Below, piece after piece: positions 32,745 through 41,707 of a DNA stretch of 64,000 nt. Under the pieces are notes generated by a model. That model saw nothing but the letters and a program-made list of their open reading frames with translations, was not told the DNA's origin and ran no database searches. Numbering within the stretch: position 1 is the first letter of the stretch; each line of letters starts with the position of its first letter. Source of the DNA: Dendrocalamus latiflorus (taxonomy: Eukaryota > Streptophyta > Magnoliopsida > Poales > Poaceae); NCBI GenBank assembly GCA_017311315.1, contig CM029622.1, forward strand, positions 11,679,656 to 11,743,655, given 5' to 3'. The translations under genes were made by a program, and so were the position numbers.

Positions 32745-34202
32745 AGATCCTTTTGAGAAATTTTTTCTTTGCAAGTGCTTTTAGATGTTTTATCCTACAG
32801 TTTGTTCTTAGGGGAGCTTGACTCTTTTGCATCCATTATATCATATTAGTATGCATTAATTTATTAGATACATTAGTTTTTTATTGACTTCATGAGTATG
32901 AGTTACTTGTTGATTGTGTGTTTTAGGAGTCAAGTATCATTATGATTTTACTTTGTTGTATCTATCCTGTTTTATTGCCTACAACTTGCACCTTATGTCC
33001 ATTCATCATTGTATACATGTTAGCGTACTTTCCATGATTTTTGTATGTCATGATATATGTCTACATGATGCGTGTTTGACTATGGACATTTTGAACTTGA
33101 TTATATCTTACATGGTTTTCTATATCATGATGCTACATTTAGTCATGCTTTTTTTATCATTTTTGGTTCATATGTACATGCTTATACTTGTTTTCATGCT
33201 AGCATATACTTTTATGACCTTTTCTTATCATTTGCTATGTGTGCATGGTTGTGATTTATTGAGATACATACATATCTTGAACTTCTTAAATTCTGTCTTG
33301 CATGAAAATAGTCTGTATTGTATCTTGGTAGTTTAGATTGTGCTTATGTCTAGATATCATGAGAACTTTGATTAGTCCATAAGTTTCTTCTAGATGTAAT
33401 TTGCACTATGCTTTGTTGTCCTAGACGATTTGGTGAGGTCTAGATAGAGCTTGTGTGAAGGTGTGTTCTTTGTCATTTTGCTTGTCATGCTGCTTTTATT
33501 GTCATGTGCCTCAGTACTGGATCCATGCTTGTATATCACCAACCCCAGTACTAGGACATCAGTTGTTGCTGTGTTTGAGTTATAGGTTGTGGATATGAGG
33601 GGCAGACCATGTGGCTTGTATGGATGCTTTGGGTCTCTCACCTCATTTGAGTTTCTGGTGGAGGTTTCAGTTGATCTCGGGCGACACACTGCTTCTGTGT
33701 GGCAGACACTGAGTGATCCGCCTTCTCACAATGGTAGGTGGTTATTGAGACAACAGGGTGCAACCTACCCTGAGGGCCATGCTAGGCTGATCATCGATAT
33801 GACCTTTAACTTACCGTGCAGAAGGAATAGATATTCAAAGAAATGTTACACATTGTTATACCAACTCTAATCAAGTTGTGGGTATTGTGTGGGTAAAGCT
33901 AGGCAGACAATGCAGAGTCATAAAGTATTCAAATACACCGTGTTTTAGGTAAAAGAAGTTGTGTCTATGGGTAAATACAATATGTTGGCATAAGTAGTCT
34001 TTGAATTGTTGTTGATGAGCATACTTACTAGAATCATTCTTGCAAGGTGAAACCACTCTTGAAATGCTTGTTTTACAAGTTGTTATATGATATTGTTTGA
34101 CAAATATTGTTAAGGATGAGATAACCATAAAACCCACTCCTATTGAATTTCCCTGCATCTATAATTCATTTCCCACATGACTTGCTGAGTACCAAAAGTA
34201 CT
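32745..34202 (+). mobile_element. Older gypsy (RIRE3/8-like) LTR, left half of an interrupted target
   Basis: The last few hundred bases ('GGGTAAAGCT', 'GCAGAGTCATAAAGTATTC', 'TGACTTGCTGAGTACC') parallel the U5-side part of the LTR at 22040. The match is broken at 34202 by the insertion of the 12.3-kb element and resumes at 46484. The AT-rich part 32745-33580 shows no gene; short frames there lack any domain. Confidence 0.5.
34198..34202. other. Left target-site duplication GTACT
   Basis: GTACT directly precedes the LTR start and is repeated directly after the right LTR (46484-46488). Confidence 0.92.
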
Positions 34203-34447
34203 TGTCGTAGGGATGGCCCCCACCTAAGCCCAGCAGGCCTGGTAGGAGATTATAAGGCCCAGAATAGGCCATGTGTAATGACATAACTGCCCCCAGAGGG
34301 GATAACCAGATGTAAGGGTATAGCTGTAAAAGCACTCCTCATGTGTATATATATATGAGTAAGCCTTGGGGAGGAGCCAGGCCATTACACTTATCTTCAT
34401 CACTCTCCACTACCATCTCTCTCTCTGTTTGGTCTGTAGCCACAACA
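34203..34447 (+). repeat. 5' LTR, 245 bp
   Basis: It starts 'TGTCGTAGGGATGGCCCCCA' and ends 'TCTGTAGCCACAACA'. A TATA run lies near 34344. Confidence 0.95.
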
Positions 34448-34448
34448 G

Positions 34449-34467
34449 TTGGCGCCGTCCGTGGGGA
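34449..34467 (+). other. Primer-binding site
   Basis: 'TTGGCGCCGTCCGTGGGGA' lies one base after the LTR. Confidence 0.85.
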
Positions 34468-34500
34468 GGACGAAGACAAGCCTGAAGACCGAAGAAAAAG

Positions 34501-35067
34501 ATGGCACCGAAAAAAGCTTCCTCAGCGGCGGCGAAGGGAAAGAAGGCGGCCGGGCCGGAGAGTCGTATGAGTACCAGAGCTTCGGCATCGGCAGCGGCGG
34601 ACGCGGTGTGGCGATGCAGGCGCGGTGGCCGAAGACGTCGACGTTCGAGCGGTGACGACCAACCCCGTCACCGGCACAGCGACGACCAACCCCGCCACCG
34701 GCGTTGCGAGGACGGACCCGGCGGTCGAAGATGTCGACACGGGTGCGGCGACAACCGACCCCGCCGACAGCCGACCTCGCCGCCCCCGCTGCAACCCTCG
34801 CCGGCGGTGCGGACCGGGCGGTCCGAGGTAGCCACGACGGAGCGACCGGCAGTTCGGGACCCCGCGACGCGGTCGTCCCCGCGCCGATCCGCCCGTCGGA
34901 AGCACCGACGACCCCGCCCGCACCGGTGATGGAAAGCGCCCTGCTGGCGGCTCTCAACGCGTTCCAGCGAGAACTAGGGGACCTTCGCGGAGCCGTCCGA
35001 GATATACAAGAGGCTCAGAGCCAGCAGGTCGCGCCGGTAGTCCGCGCCCGAGCCCACGCCAGAGAAG
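34501..35067 (+). pseudogene. gag: gag N-terminal region with three indels
   Basis: The start 'MAPKKASSAAAKGKKAAGPE' corresponds to the intact gag at 19890. Compared with that copy there is a one-base insertion near 34600, an 8-bp loss near 34765 and a one-base insertion near 35042. Together these return to the original frame at 35068, where the rest of gag-pol is open. The Thr/Pro repeat has two units instead of four. As it stands, the N-terminal and C-terminal parts of gag cannot be made as one protein. Confidence 0.8.
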
Positions 35068-38000
35068 GTGGACAGCCGCGAAGCCCCCACGGCTAGCCGT
35101 GTCCCGCCGAGATGCGTAGACCCGGAATCCCCGCTTTCGGCGGGGCTGCAGCAGGCCGCGTGGCCCGAAGACTTCAAGTTCCCTCGCATCACCGACCCGT
35201 ACGAAGGCGACACGGATCCTCGCGAGTTCGTGCGCGTGTACGAAACCGCGATCGAGGCCGCGGGCGGAGACGACACCACGAAGGCGAAGGGATTCCCCCT
35301 CGCACTGCACGGAGTGGCGCTCTCTTGGTTTTTTACCATAGAGCCGGGCTCCATCTACGCGTGGGAGCAGCTTCGCGACCGGCTTCATACCAACTTTCAA
35401 GGATATCATGTCGAGCGAATCGATGCGGACCAACTCTTCGCTGTGAAGCAAGGACCCTCGGAGCTGCTCCGGGACTACTTCAAGCGCTTCGCCAAAATTC
35501 GAGGCCAGGTACACGATGTTAATGAAACCACAGTCGTTAATGCAGCCATACAGGGCCTTCGCCCGGGCCCGATGGCCGAATACAACGCGCGGAGGCCAAT
35601 TACGACAGTGGCCAAGCTCTTCGACAAAATGGACGAGTATGCGCGGGCGGAGGAGGATGCGCGAAGACGCAGCATCTCCGCCCTCGGCCTCCCCCATGAG
35701 GAGCGGCCCCCGCGCGAGGTCGGGGCGGGTGGCCCGTCCTCGAAGCCGGGCCGTAGCCGAAAGCCCCGAGGAGGCCTTCCCCGAGGCAGTGAGGACGAAG
35801 TACAGGAAGGCTCGTCACGGTGTAGGCCCAAACCTCGGCGCCGCCAGCGCCGGTCGCAGGCGGCCCATCACGTCCTCGCCACCGAGAGCACCCGCCAAGG
35901 ACCCGACCCCGCCTCACGGAGGGGAGTCCGGGGATCGGAGGGCGGATTTGACTACGGCAGCCAACCCCGCGCAGAGCAGGAGCTTCTGCGCTATGGCAAG
36001 TGGTGCGAGGTACACGGCTACGGCGATCATTACACAAGGGCATGCATCGCGGTGATGGAGCTGCGGAGGGTGACGGCCGGATCTCGGACTCCGCCTCCTC
36101 GGCCCCCCGCCGAAGCCCATGTGGGGCACCCAAGGGATAGCCCCATACGGGCCACCGCAACGGAGGGCGCGCAGCATCACACCGTCAACGTCATCACCGG
36201 AGGCTCTTCCTTAAAAGCCCCCGGGGAGCAGCCGCAGCTGTGGATGCCGCCCCGCAACATCACCTTCGACTTGAACGACGCCAGGGGCGTGGAGTACCCT
36301 CACCAAGACCCTCTAGTCATCCAGGCCCACATAGCATGCTGCGAAGTCAAGCGCGTCCTTGTCGACGGGGGAAGCTCCGCGAACATCTTATTCGCAGACG
36401 CCCTCGACCGCATGGCAATCCCCCGAAGCCGGCTGGAGCAGCCAGGAGCTCCACTTCAAGGCTTCGGGGGTCAACCGCTACAGGCCCTGGGGCACGTTTC
36501 CCTTCCTGTCACCTTCCGTCAGGAGGGCAACAAAGGTAACATCCGGACCGAGCATGTCACCTTTGATGTCGTAGGTACCCCGCACCCCTACAACGCCATA
36601 CTGGGGCGACCCGCCATCAACTCTTTCGAGGCAATCCCGCACCACGCCTTCTTGTGTGTAAAGCTCCCGGGCCCGGAGGGTGTCATCACCATCTTCGGCG
36701 ACCAGGACCTGGTAAGACGTGCCGAAGGCGGCAGCCGCGTCTCGCATCGCCCGGTGCATGCCCTCTCCGGCGCGCCCGGTGCTGGGCCCTCCGCCCCCGG
36801 GTGGACGCCCAAGCCTCGGCCCGAAGGCGGCGTCAAGAAGGTGCCGCTCCAGGCGGAGGGGCAGTTTGTCTCCATTGGCGAGGGGCTCCCACCGGGGGTC
36901 GAACGAGAGCTGCTCCGAGTGCTTCAGAACAACGTGGACATCTTCGCATGGTCCCCGGAGGACATCAAGGGCGTGGATCGCGCGGTAATCCAGCATCGTT
37001 TGGCGGTCCGCCCCGATGCCAAGCCGGTCAAGCAAAGGCTCCGGCGTATGTCGATGGATCGGCAGCAGGCGGCCAAAGCGGAGGTGGCGAAGCTTCTTCG
37101 CGCCGAGGTCATCCGCGAGGTCCACCATCCAGAATGGCTCGCTAACCCGGTGCTAGTCAAAAAGGCCAGCGGGGCCTGGCGCATGTGCATCGACTTCACG
37201 GCACTCAACAAGGTGTGCCCGAAGGACAACTACCCCTTGCCGCGCATCGATCAGCTGGTTGACGCCACTGCTGGGTGCGAACTCATGAGTTTCCTGGACG
37301 CCTATTCCGGCTACCACCAGGTATACATGGCCGAAGACGACGAGGAGAAGACCAGTTTCATCACACCACTAGGGACGTTCTGCTTCGTCAGAATGCCCTT
37401 TGGCTTGAAGAACGCAGGCGCTACCTTCACCCGCCTCGTCGCCATTGCCCTGGCCGCCCAGCTCGGGAGGAACGTCGAAGCGTATGTCGATGACGTGGTG
37501 GTCAAAACTCGGCAACTTGCTCTGCACGGCCGGGACCTCCAGGAGACCTTCGACAACCTCCGGAAGGCGGGCATCAAGCTCAACCCCGACAAATGTGTCT
37601 TCGGGGTACAGGCGGGCAAACTCCTCGGTTTCCTCGTGTCCGGGCGAGGCATCCAAGCGAACCCCGACAAAGTAGACGCTATCCTGGGTATGGAGCCGCC
37701 TAAGACAACGAGGGAGGTTCAGAGGCTGGCGGGCCGCATGGCAGCATTAAGCCGCTTCCTATCCAGGGCGGCGGAGCGGGGCCTGCCGTTCTTCAAGACA
37801 CTCCGCGGGTGCGATGGGTTTCGTTGGGACGGAGACTACGCGAAGGCCTTCAACGAGCTCAAGCAGCACCTGGCAAGCCTCCCCACTCTGGTCGCCCCAG
37901 CACCAGAGGCTCCCCTCCTGCTCTATCTGGCCGCATCAGCTACCGCGGTCAGTGCCGTCCTCGTCTTAGAGGAAGGCGCCATGCAGCGGCCTGTCTACTT

Positions 38001-38562
38001 TGTCTCCGAAGCCCTTCAAGGCGCCAAGACAAGATACACGGAGCTTGAGAAGCTCGCCTACGCGCTGGTCATGGCCTCCAGGAAGCTTCGGCATTATTTT
38101 CTGGCTCACCCGATCACAGTGCCTTCCTCATTCCCCCTGGTAGAGATGCTACACAACAAGGAGTCCACAGGGACGCTTACAATCGACGGAGCTTACAGCG
38201 TCGCCGGCGCGGGCGTAGGGGCGGTGATCGTCACGCCCGAGGGACAGCGTTTGCTGTACTCGGCGCGCCTTGCCTTCCCCGCCACCAACAACACGGCCGA
38301 ATACGAGGCGCTGCTCTTTGGCCTGGCGAAGCTCAAGGCAGTCGGCGCGAGACGGGTGTTGGTCCGCACCGACTCGCGCTTGGTGGCCGGCCATGTGGAC
38401 AAGTCATATCAAGCCAAGGACCCTGAGTTGGCCAAGTACCTCGCGGCGGTACGGGCGAGAGAAAGGCACTTTTTGGGTGTAACTGTCAAGGCCATCCCCC
38501 GGGCGGAGAATGAGCAAGCAGACGCCCTCGCCAAGGCGGCCAGCCAGCAACTGCCCCCCTGA
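35068..38562 (+). CDS. pol: Gypsy gag(C-term)-protease-RT-RNase H polyprotein, 1164 codons open
   Basis: It makes the capsid core, processes the polyprotein and copies the element RNA into DNA. The gag domain lies at about residues 30-200. A zinc-knuckle variant C-x2-H-x4-H-x4-C ('CEVHGYGDHYTRAC') lies near 312-325. The protease active site is 'LVDGGSSANILF' with Asp433. RT has 'MPFGLKNAGATFTRL' and YVDD at 806-809. RNase H has Asp1040, Glu1078, Asp1102 and Asp1152, so all four acidic positions are present. About 50 residues of the RT/RNase H connection are missing between 'LHNKESTG' and 'IDGAYSV' compared with the fragment at 1-1361. The frame ends at TGA 38560-38562, and integrase continues in another frame. 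The first Met listed is only where the open frame begins; translation would start in the damaged part upstream. Confidence 0.95.
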   Translation: MDSREAPTASRVPPRCVDPESPLSAGLQQAAWPEDFKFPRITDPYEGDTDPREFVRVYETAIEAAGGDDTTKAKGFPLALHGVALSWFFTIEPGSIYAWEQLRDRLHTNFQGYHVERIDADQLFAVKQGPSELLRDYFKRFAKIRGQVHDVNETTVVNAAIQGLRPGPMAEYNARRPITTVAKLFDKMDEYARAEEDARRRSISALGLPHEERPPREVGAGGPSSKPGRSRKPRGGLPRGSEDEVQEGSSRCRPKPRRRQRRSQAAHHVLATESTRQGPDPASRRGVRGSEGGFDYGSQPRAEQELLRYGKWCEVHGYGDHYTRACIAVMELRRVTAGSRTPPPRPPAEAHVGHPRDSPIRATATEGAQHHTVNVITGGSSLKAPGEQPQLWMPPRNITFDLNDARGVEYPHQDPLVIQAHIACCEVKRVLVDGGSSANILFADALDRMAIPRSRLEQPGAPLQGFGGQPLQALGHVSLPVTFRQEGNKGNIRTEHVTFDVVGTPHPYNAILGRPAINSFEAIPHHAFLCVKLPGPEGVITIFGDQDLVRRAEGGSRVSHRPVHALSGAPGAGPSAPGWTPKPRPEGGVKKVPLQAEGQFVSIGEGLPPGVERELLRVLQNNVDIFAWSPEDIKGVDRAVIQHRLAVRPDAKPVKQRLRRMSMDRQQAAKAEVAKLLRAEVIREVHHPEWLANPVLVKKASGAWRMCIDFTALNKVCPKDNYPLPRIDQLVDATAGCELMSFLDAYSGYHQVYMAEDDEEKTSFITPLGTFCFVRMPFGLKNAGATFTRLVAIALAAQLGRNVEAYVDDVVVKTRQLALHGRDLQETFDNLRKAGIKLNPDKCVFGVQAGKLLGFLVSGRGIQANPDKVDAILGMEPPKTTREVQRLAGRMAALSRFLSRAAERGLPFFKTLRGCDGFRWDGDYAKAFNELKQHLASLPTLVAPAPEAPLLLYLAASATAVSAVLVLEEGAMQRPVYFVSEALQGAKTRYTELEKLAYALVMASRKLRHYFLAHPITVPSSFPLVEMLHNKESTGTLTIDGAYSVAGAGVGAVIVTPEGQRLLYSARLAFPATNNTAEYEALLFGLAKLKAVGARRVLVRTDSRLVAGHVDKSYQAKDPELAKYLAAVRARERHFLGVTVKAIPRAENEQADALAKAASQQLPP

Positions 38563-39874
38563 GGGGGCATTTTACGAGGTGTTAGCAAAGGCGGCCATCG
38601 CGCAGGACAACCGGGACGCGGCACTCGTCCACCGCATTGATCGGCCAGGAGATTGGCGGGAGCCCATTTTCAAATTCTTACAAGGCCTCGCCGAGCCGGA
38701 GGATCCTGCCGAGCTGCGACGATTGCAGCACCGCGCACGGTCCTTCCAGGTGTTTGAAGGGACACTCTACAAGAAGGGGGTTTGCGCGCCGCTCCTGCGC
38801 TGCCTCTCGACTGAGGAAGGAAAGGAACTCTTGGCGGAAATCCACGTGGGCGTATGCGGATCCCACCTGGCGCCGAGGTCATTAGTCGGCAAGGCGTTCA
38901 GACAAGGCTTCTACTGGCCGACTGCCGTCACCGATGCCCAGGACCTCGTCCGTCGGTGCCAAGGGTGCCAATGGATGGCGCGCATCATCCGCAGGCCCCC
39001 GACAAGCCTCAACCCAATCCCCCCGGTGTGGCCACTGGCGCGCTGGGGTCTCGATATAGTAGGACCACTTGCCCGAGCTCCAGGGGACCTCCGGTTCGTG
39101 GTAGTCGCGCTGGAGTATTTCTCCAGGTGGCCGGAGGCGATCGCTCTGGCCAAAGTAACTTCTGCGGCCATACAGCGCTTCCTATGGCAAAACATCATAT
39201 GTCGCTTCGGGGTACCTCGGGAGCTCACAGTCGACAATGGCCTGCAGTTCGACGCCGCCCTCTTCAAAGATTATTGTGACAGCATGGGCATCACCCTCCG
39301 ATTCGCCTCGGTAGGGCATCCCCAGTCCAACGGGGCGGTCGAACGGGCGAATGGCGCCATTTCTGCCGCCATCAAAAAGCGCGTGGTTGGATTGCCGAAG
39401 GGCAAGTGGCCAGACGAGCTTCACAGCGTTCTATGGTCGCTTCGCACAACGGTAACGTGCCCAACGGGATTCACGCCGTTCAAGCTCCTCTTCGGCGACG
39501 AAGCAGTGACGCCCGAGGAAATTAAGGCAGGCTCGCGAAGGGTCCTCGTCCAAGCACCCGAAGAGGAGCGCCGTGTGTCCTTGGACCTCCTCGACGGGAT
39601 ACGGGCAGACGCAGCCCACCACGTTGAGAAATACGCGCGGCAGACAATGCGTACTCGGGACCGCTCTATATGCCCACGGGGGTTCAAGCCTGGGGATCTC
39701 GTCCTCAGAGTGGCGCTTCAGGCGGAAACCGTTGGCAAGCTGGAATCCAAGTGGGAAGGCCCGTACATCGTAACGGAGGCATTGCCAAAGGGGGCGTACC
39801 GCCTCGCCACGCTTGAAGGACAAGCCTTCCGGCACACATGGAACGCGGACAGGTTGCGGCGGTACTACGCCTAG
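38510..39874 (+). CDS. Gypsy integrase region, separated from pol by a frameshift
   Basis: It inserts the cDNA into the chromosome. A zinc-binding HHCC region lies near residues 113-153 (His in 'HVGVCGSH', Cys in 'CQGCQW'). The catalytic core has Asp182 ('GLDIVGPL'), Asp242 ('TVDNGLQF') and Glu278 ('GAVERANG'), which gives the DX35E spacing. A C-terminal domain with 'FKPGDLVLR' and 'KWEGPYIVTEALPKGAYRL' follows. The upstream frame stops at 38562 beside a run of C residues where one extra base shifts the frame, so the true reading begins near 38563. The Met at 38510 is an overlap artefact rather than a likely start. Confidence 0.92.
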   Translation: MSKQTPSPRRPASNCPPEGAFYEVLAKAAIAQDNRDAALVHRIDRPGDWREPIFKFLQGLAEPEDPAELRRLQHRARSFQVFEGTLYKKGVCAPLLRCLSTEEGKELLAEIHVGVCGSHLAPRSLVGKAFRQGFYWPTAVTDAQDLVRRCQGCQWMARIIRRPPTSLNPIPPVWPLARWGLDIVGPLARAPGDLRFVVVALEYFSRWPEAIALAKVTSAAIQRFLWQNIICRFGVPRELTVDNGLQFDAALFKDYCDSMGITLRFASVGHPQSNGAVERANGAISAAIKKRVVGLPKGKWPDELHSVLWSLRTTVTCPTGFTPFKLLFGDEAVTPEEIKAGSRRVLVQAPEEERRVSLDLLDGIRADAAHHVEKYARQTMRTRDRSICPRGFKPGDLVLRVALQAETVGKLESKWEGPYIVTEALPKGAYRLATLEGQAFRHTWNADRLRRYYA

Positions 39875-39943
39875 AAGCAGCACAGTAGGCGTAGAGCCAC
39901 CGGCCCGTTGTTAGGCGATGCTCGCCCGCGCAAACGGGAGTTC

Positions 39944-39949
39944 AATAAA
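39944..39949 (+). terminator. AATAAA polyadenylation-type signal after pol
   Basis: AATAAA lies 70 bases after the integrase stop and before the 104-bp array. It might end shorter gag-pol transcripts. Genomic RNA would have to read through to the 3' LTR. Confidence 0.4.
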
Positions 39950-39994
39950 GGTTGCTGTTCCAAGAGCATCCCCTGTCCGTGCTAAGCAGAACAA

Positions 39995-41590
39995 AGTCCA
40001 CGGACTCTAAATAATACGTAGCGTCGAGCCTAGCTCCGCACGCGCGAGTCTCCGGACTATAAAGAAGACGTAGCGTCGAGCCTAGATTCGCACGCAATAG
40101 TCCACGGACTCTAAATAAGACGTAGCGTCGAGCCTAGCTCCGCACGCGCGAGTCTCCGGACTATAAAGAAGACGTAGCGTCGAGCTAGCTCCGCACGCAA
40201 TAGTCCACGGACTCTAAATAAGACGTAGCGTCGAGCCTAGCTCCGCACGCGTGAGTCTCCGGACTATAAAGAAGACGTAGCGTCGAGCCTAGCTCCGCAC
40301 GCAATAGTCCACGGACTCTAAATAAGACGTAGCGTCGAGCCTAGCTCCGCACGCGCGAGTCTCCGGACTATAAAGAAGACGTAGCGTCGAGCTAGCTCCG
40401 CACGCAATAGTCCACGGACTCTAAATAAGACGTAGCGTCGAGCCTAGCTCCGCACGCGCGAGTCTCCGGACTATAAAGAAGACGTAGCGTCGAGCCTAGC
40501 TCCGCACGCAATAGTCCACGGACTCTAAATAAGACGTAGCGTCGAGCCTAGCTCCGCACGCCGAGTCTCCGGACTATAAAGAAGACGTAGCGTCGAGCTT
40601 AGCTCCGCACGCAATAGTCCACGGACTCTAAATAAGACGTAGCGTCGAGCCTAGCTCCGCATGCGCGAGTCTCCGGACTATAAAGAAGACGTAGCGTCGA
40701 GCCTAGCTCCGCACGCAATAGTCCACGGACTCTAAATAAGACGTAGCGTCGAGCCTAGCTCTGCACGCGCGAGTCTCCGGACTATAAAGAAGACGTAGCG
40801 TCGAGCCTAGCTCCGCACGCAATAGTCCACGGACTCTAAATAAGACGTAGCGTCGAGCCTAGCTCCACACGCACTCTACGGAGTATAAATAAGACGCAGC
40901 GGGGGACGCCTCGCGCGCACTCTACGGAGTATAAAGAAGACGTAGCGTCGAGCCTAGCTCCGCACGCAATAGTCCACGGACTCTAAATAAGACGTAGCGT
41001 CGAGCCTAGCTCCGCACGCGCGAGTCTACGGACTATAAAGAAGACGTAGCGTCGAGCCTAGCTCCGCACGCAATAGTCCACGGACTCTAAATAAGACGTA
41101 GCGTCGAGCCTAGCTCCCCGCGCGAGTCTCCGGACTATAAAGAAGACGTAGCGTCGAGCCTAGCTCCGCACGCAATAGTCCACGGACTCTAAATAAGACG
41201 TAGCGTCGAGCCTAGCTCCGCACGCGCGAGTCTCCGGACTATAAAGAAGACGTAGCGTCGAGCCTAGCTCCGCACGCAATAGTCCACGGACTCTAAATAA
41301 GACGTAGCGTCGAGCCTAGCTCCGCACGCGCGAGTCTCCGGACTATAAAGAAGACGTAGCGTCGAGCCTAGCTCCGCACGCAATAGTCCACGGACTCTAA
41401 ATAAGACGTAGCGTCGAGCCTAGCTCCGCACGCGCGAGTCTCCGGACTATAAAGAAGACGTAGCGTCGAAGTCCGCTTCCGCACGCACTAGTCCACGGAC
41501 TCTAAATAAGACGTAGCGTCGAGGTCCGCCTCCGCACGCGCGAGTTCCGGACTATAAAGGAAATCGTAGCGTCTAGATTTGCCTCCGCAC
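39995..41590 (+). repeat. 104-bp dimeric tandem array, about 15 copies
   Basis: Two 52-bp half-units alternate. A contains 'AGTCCACGGACTCTAAATAA' and B contains 'AGTCTCCGGACTATAAAGAA'; each is followed by 'GACGTAGCGTCGAGCCTAGC' and 'TCCGCACGC'. The spacing is exact (39995, 40099 and so on). Short deletions occur in some units, and a divergent pair lies at about 40866-40940. Every B unit has a TATA-like ACTATAAAG. The array separates pol (+) from the antisense gene (-), whose 3' ends face each other. Confidence 0.95.
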
Positions 41591-41707
41591 GCGCCACTCC
41601 ACGGAGCATAAACGAGATGCGTACACCTGTCCTCCGCGTCCGGCGGCAGGTAACACCAAGCATAAAGTACTACTTGGTTCCATTGCAAAAGCAAAGGGGT
41701 TACATGG

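Noticed and set aside
32914..33336. Hydrophobic 140-codon frame
   Set aside because: AT-rich sequence rich in Leu/Ile/Met codons by composition. No start context, domain or homology is recognisable.
39995..41590. Regular repeat spacing that could suggest a CRISPR array
   Set aside because: The whole 104-bp unit is repeated, without unique spacers, in a plant retrotransposon. It is an ordinary tandem repeat.
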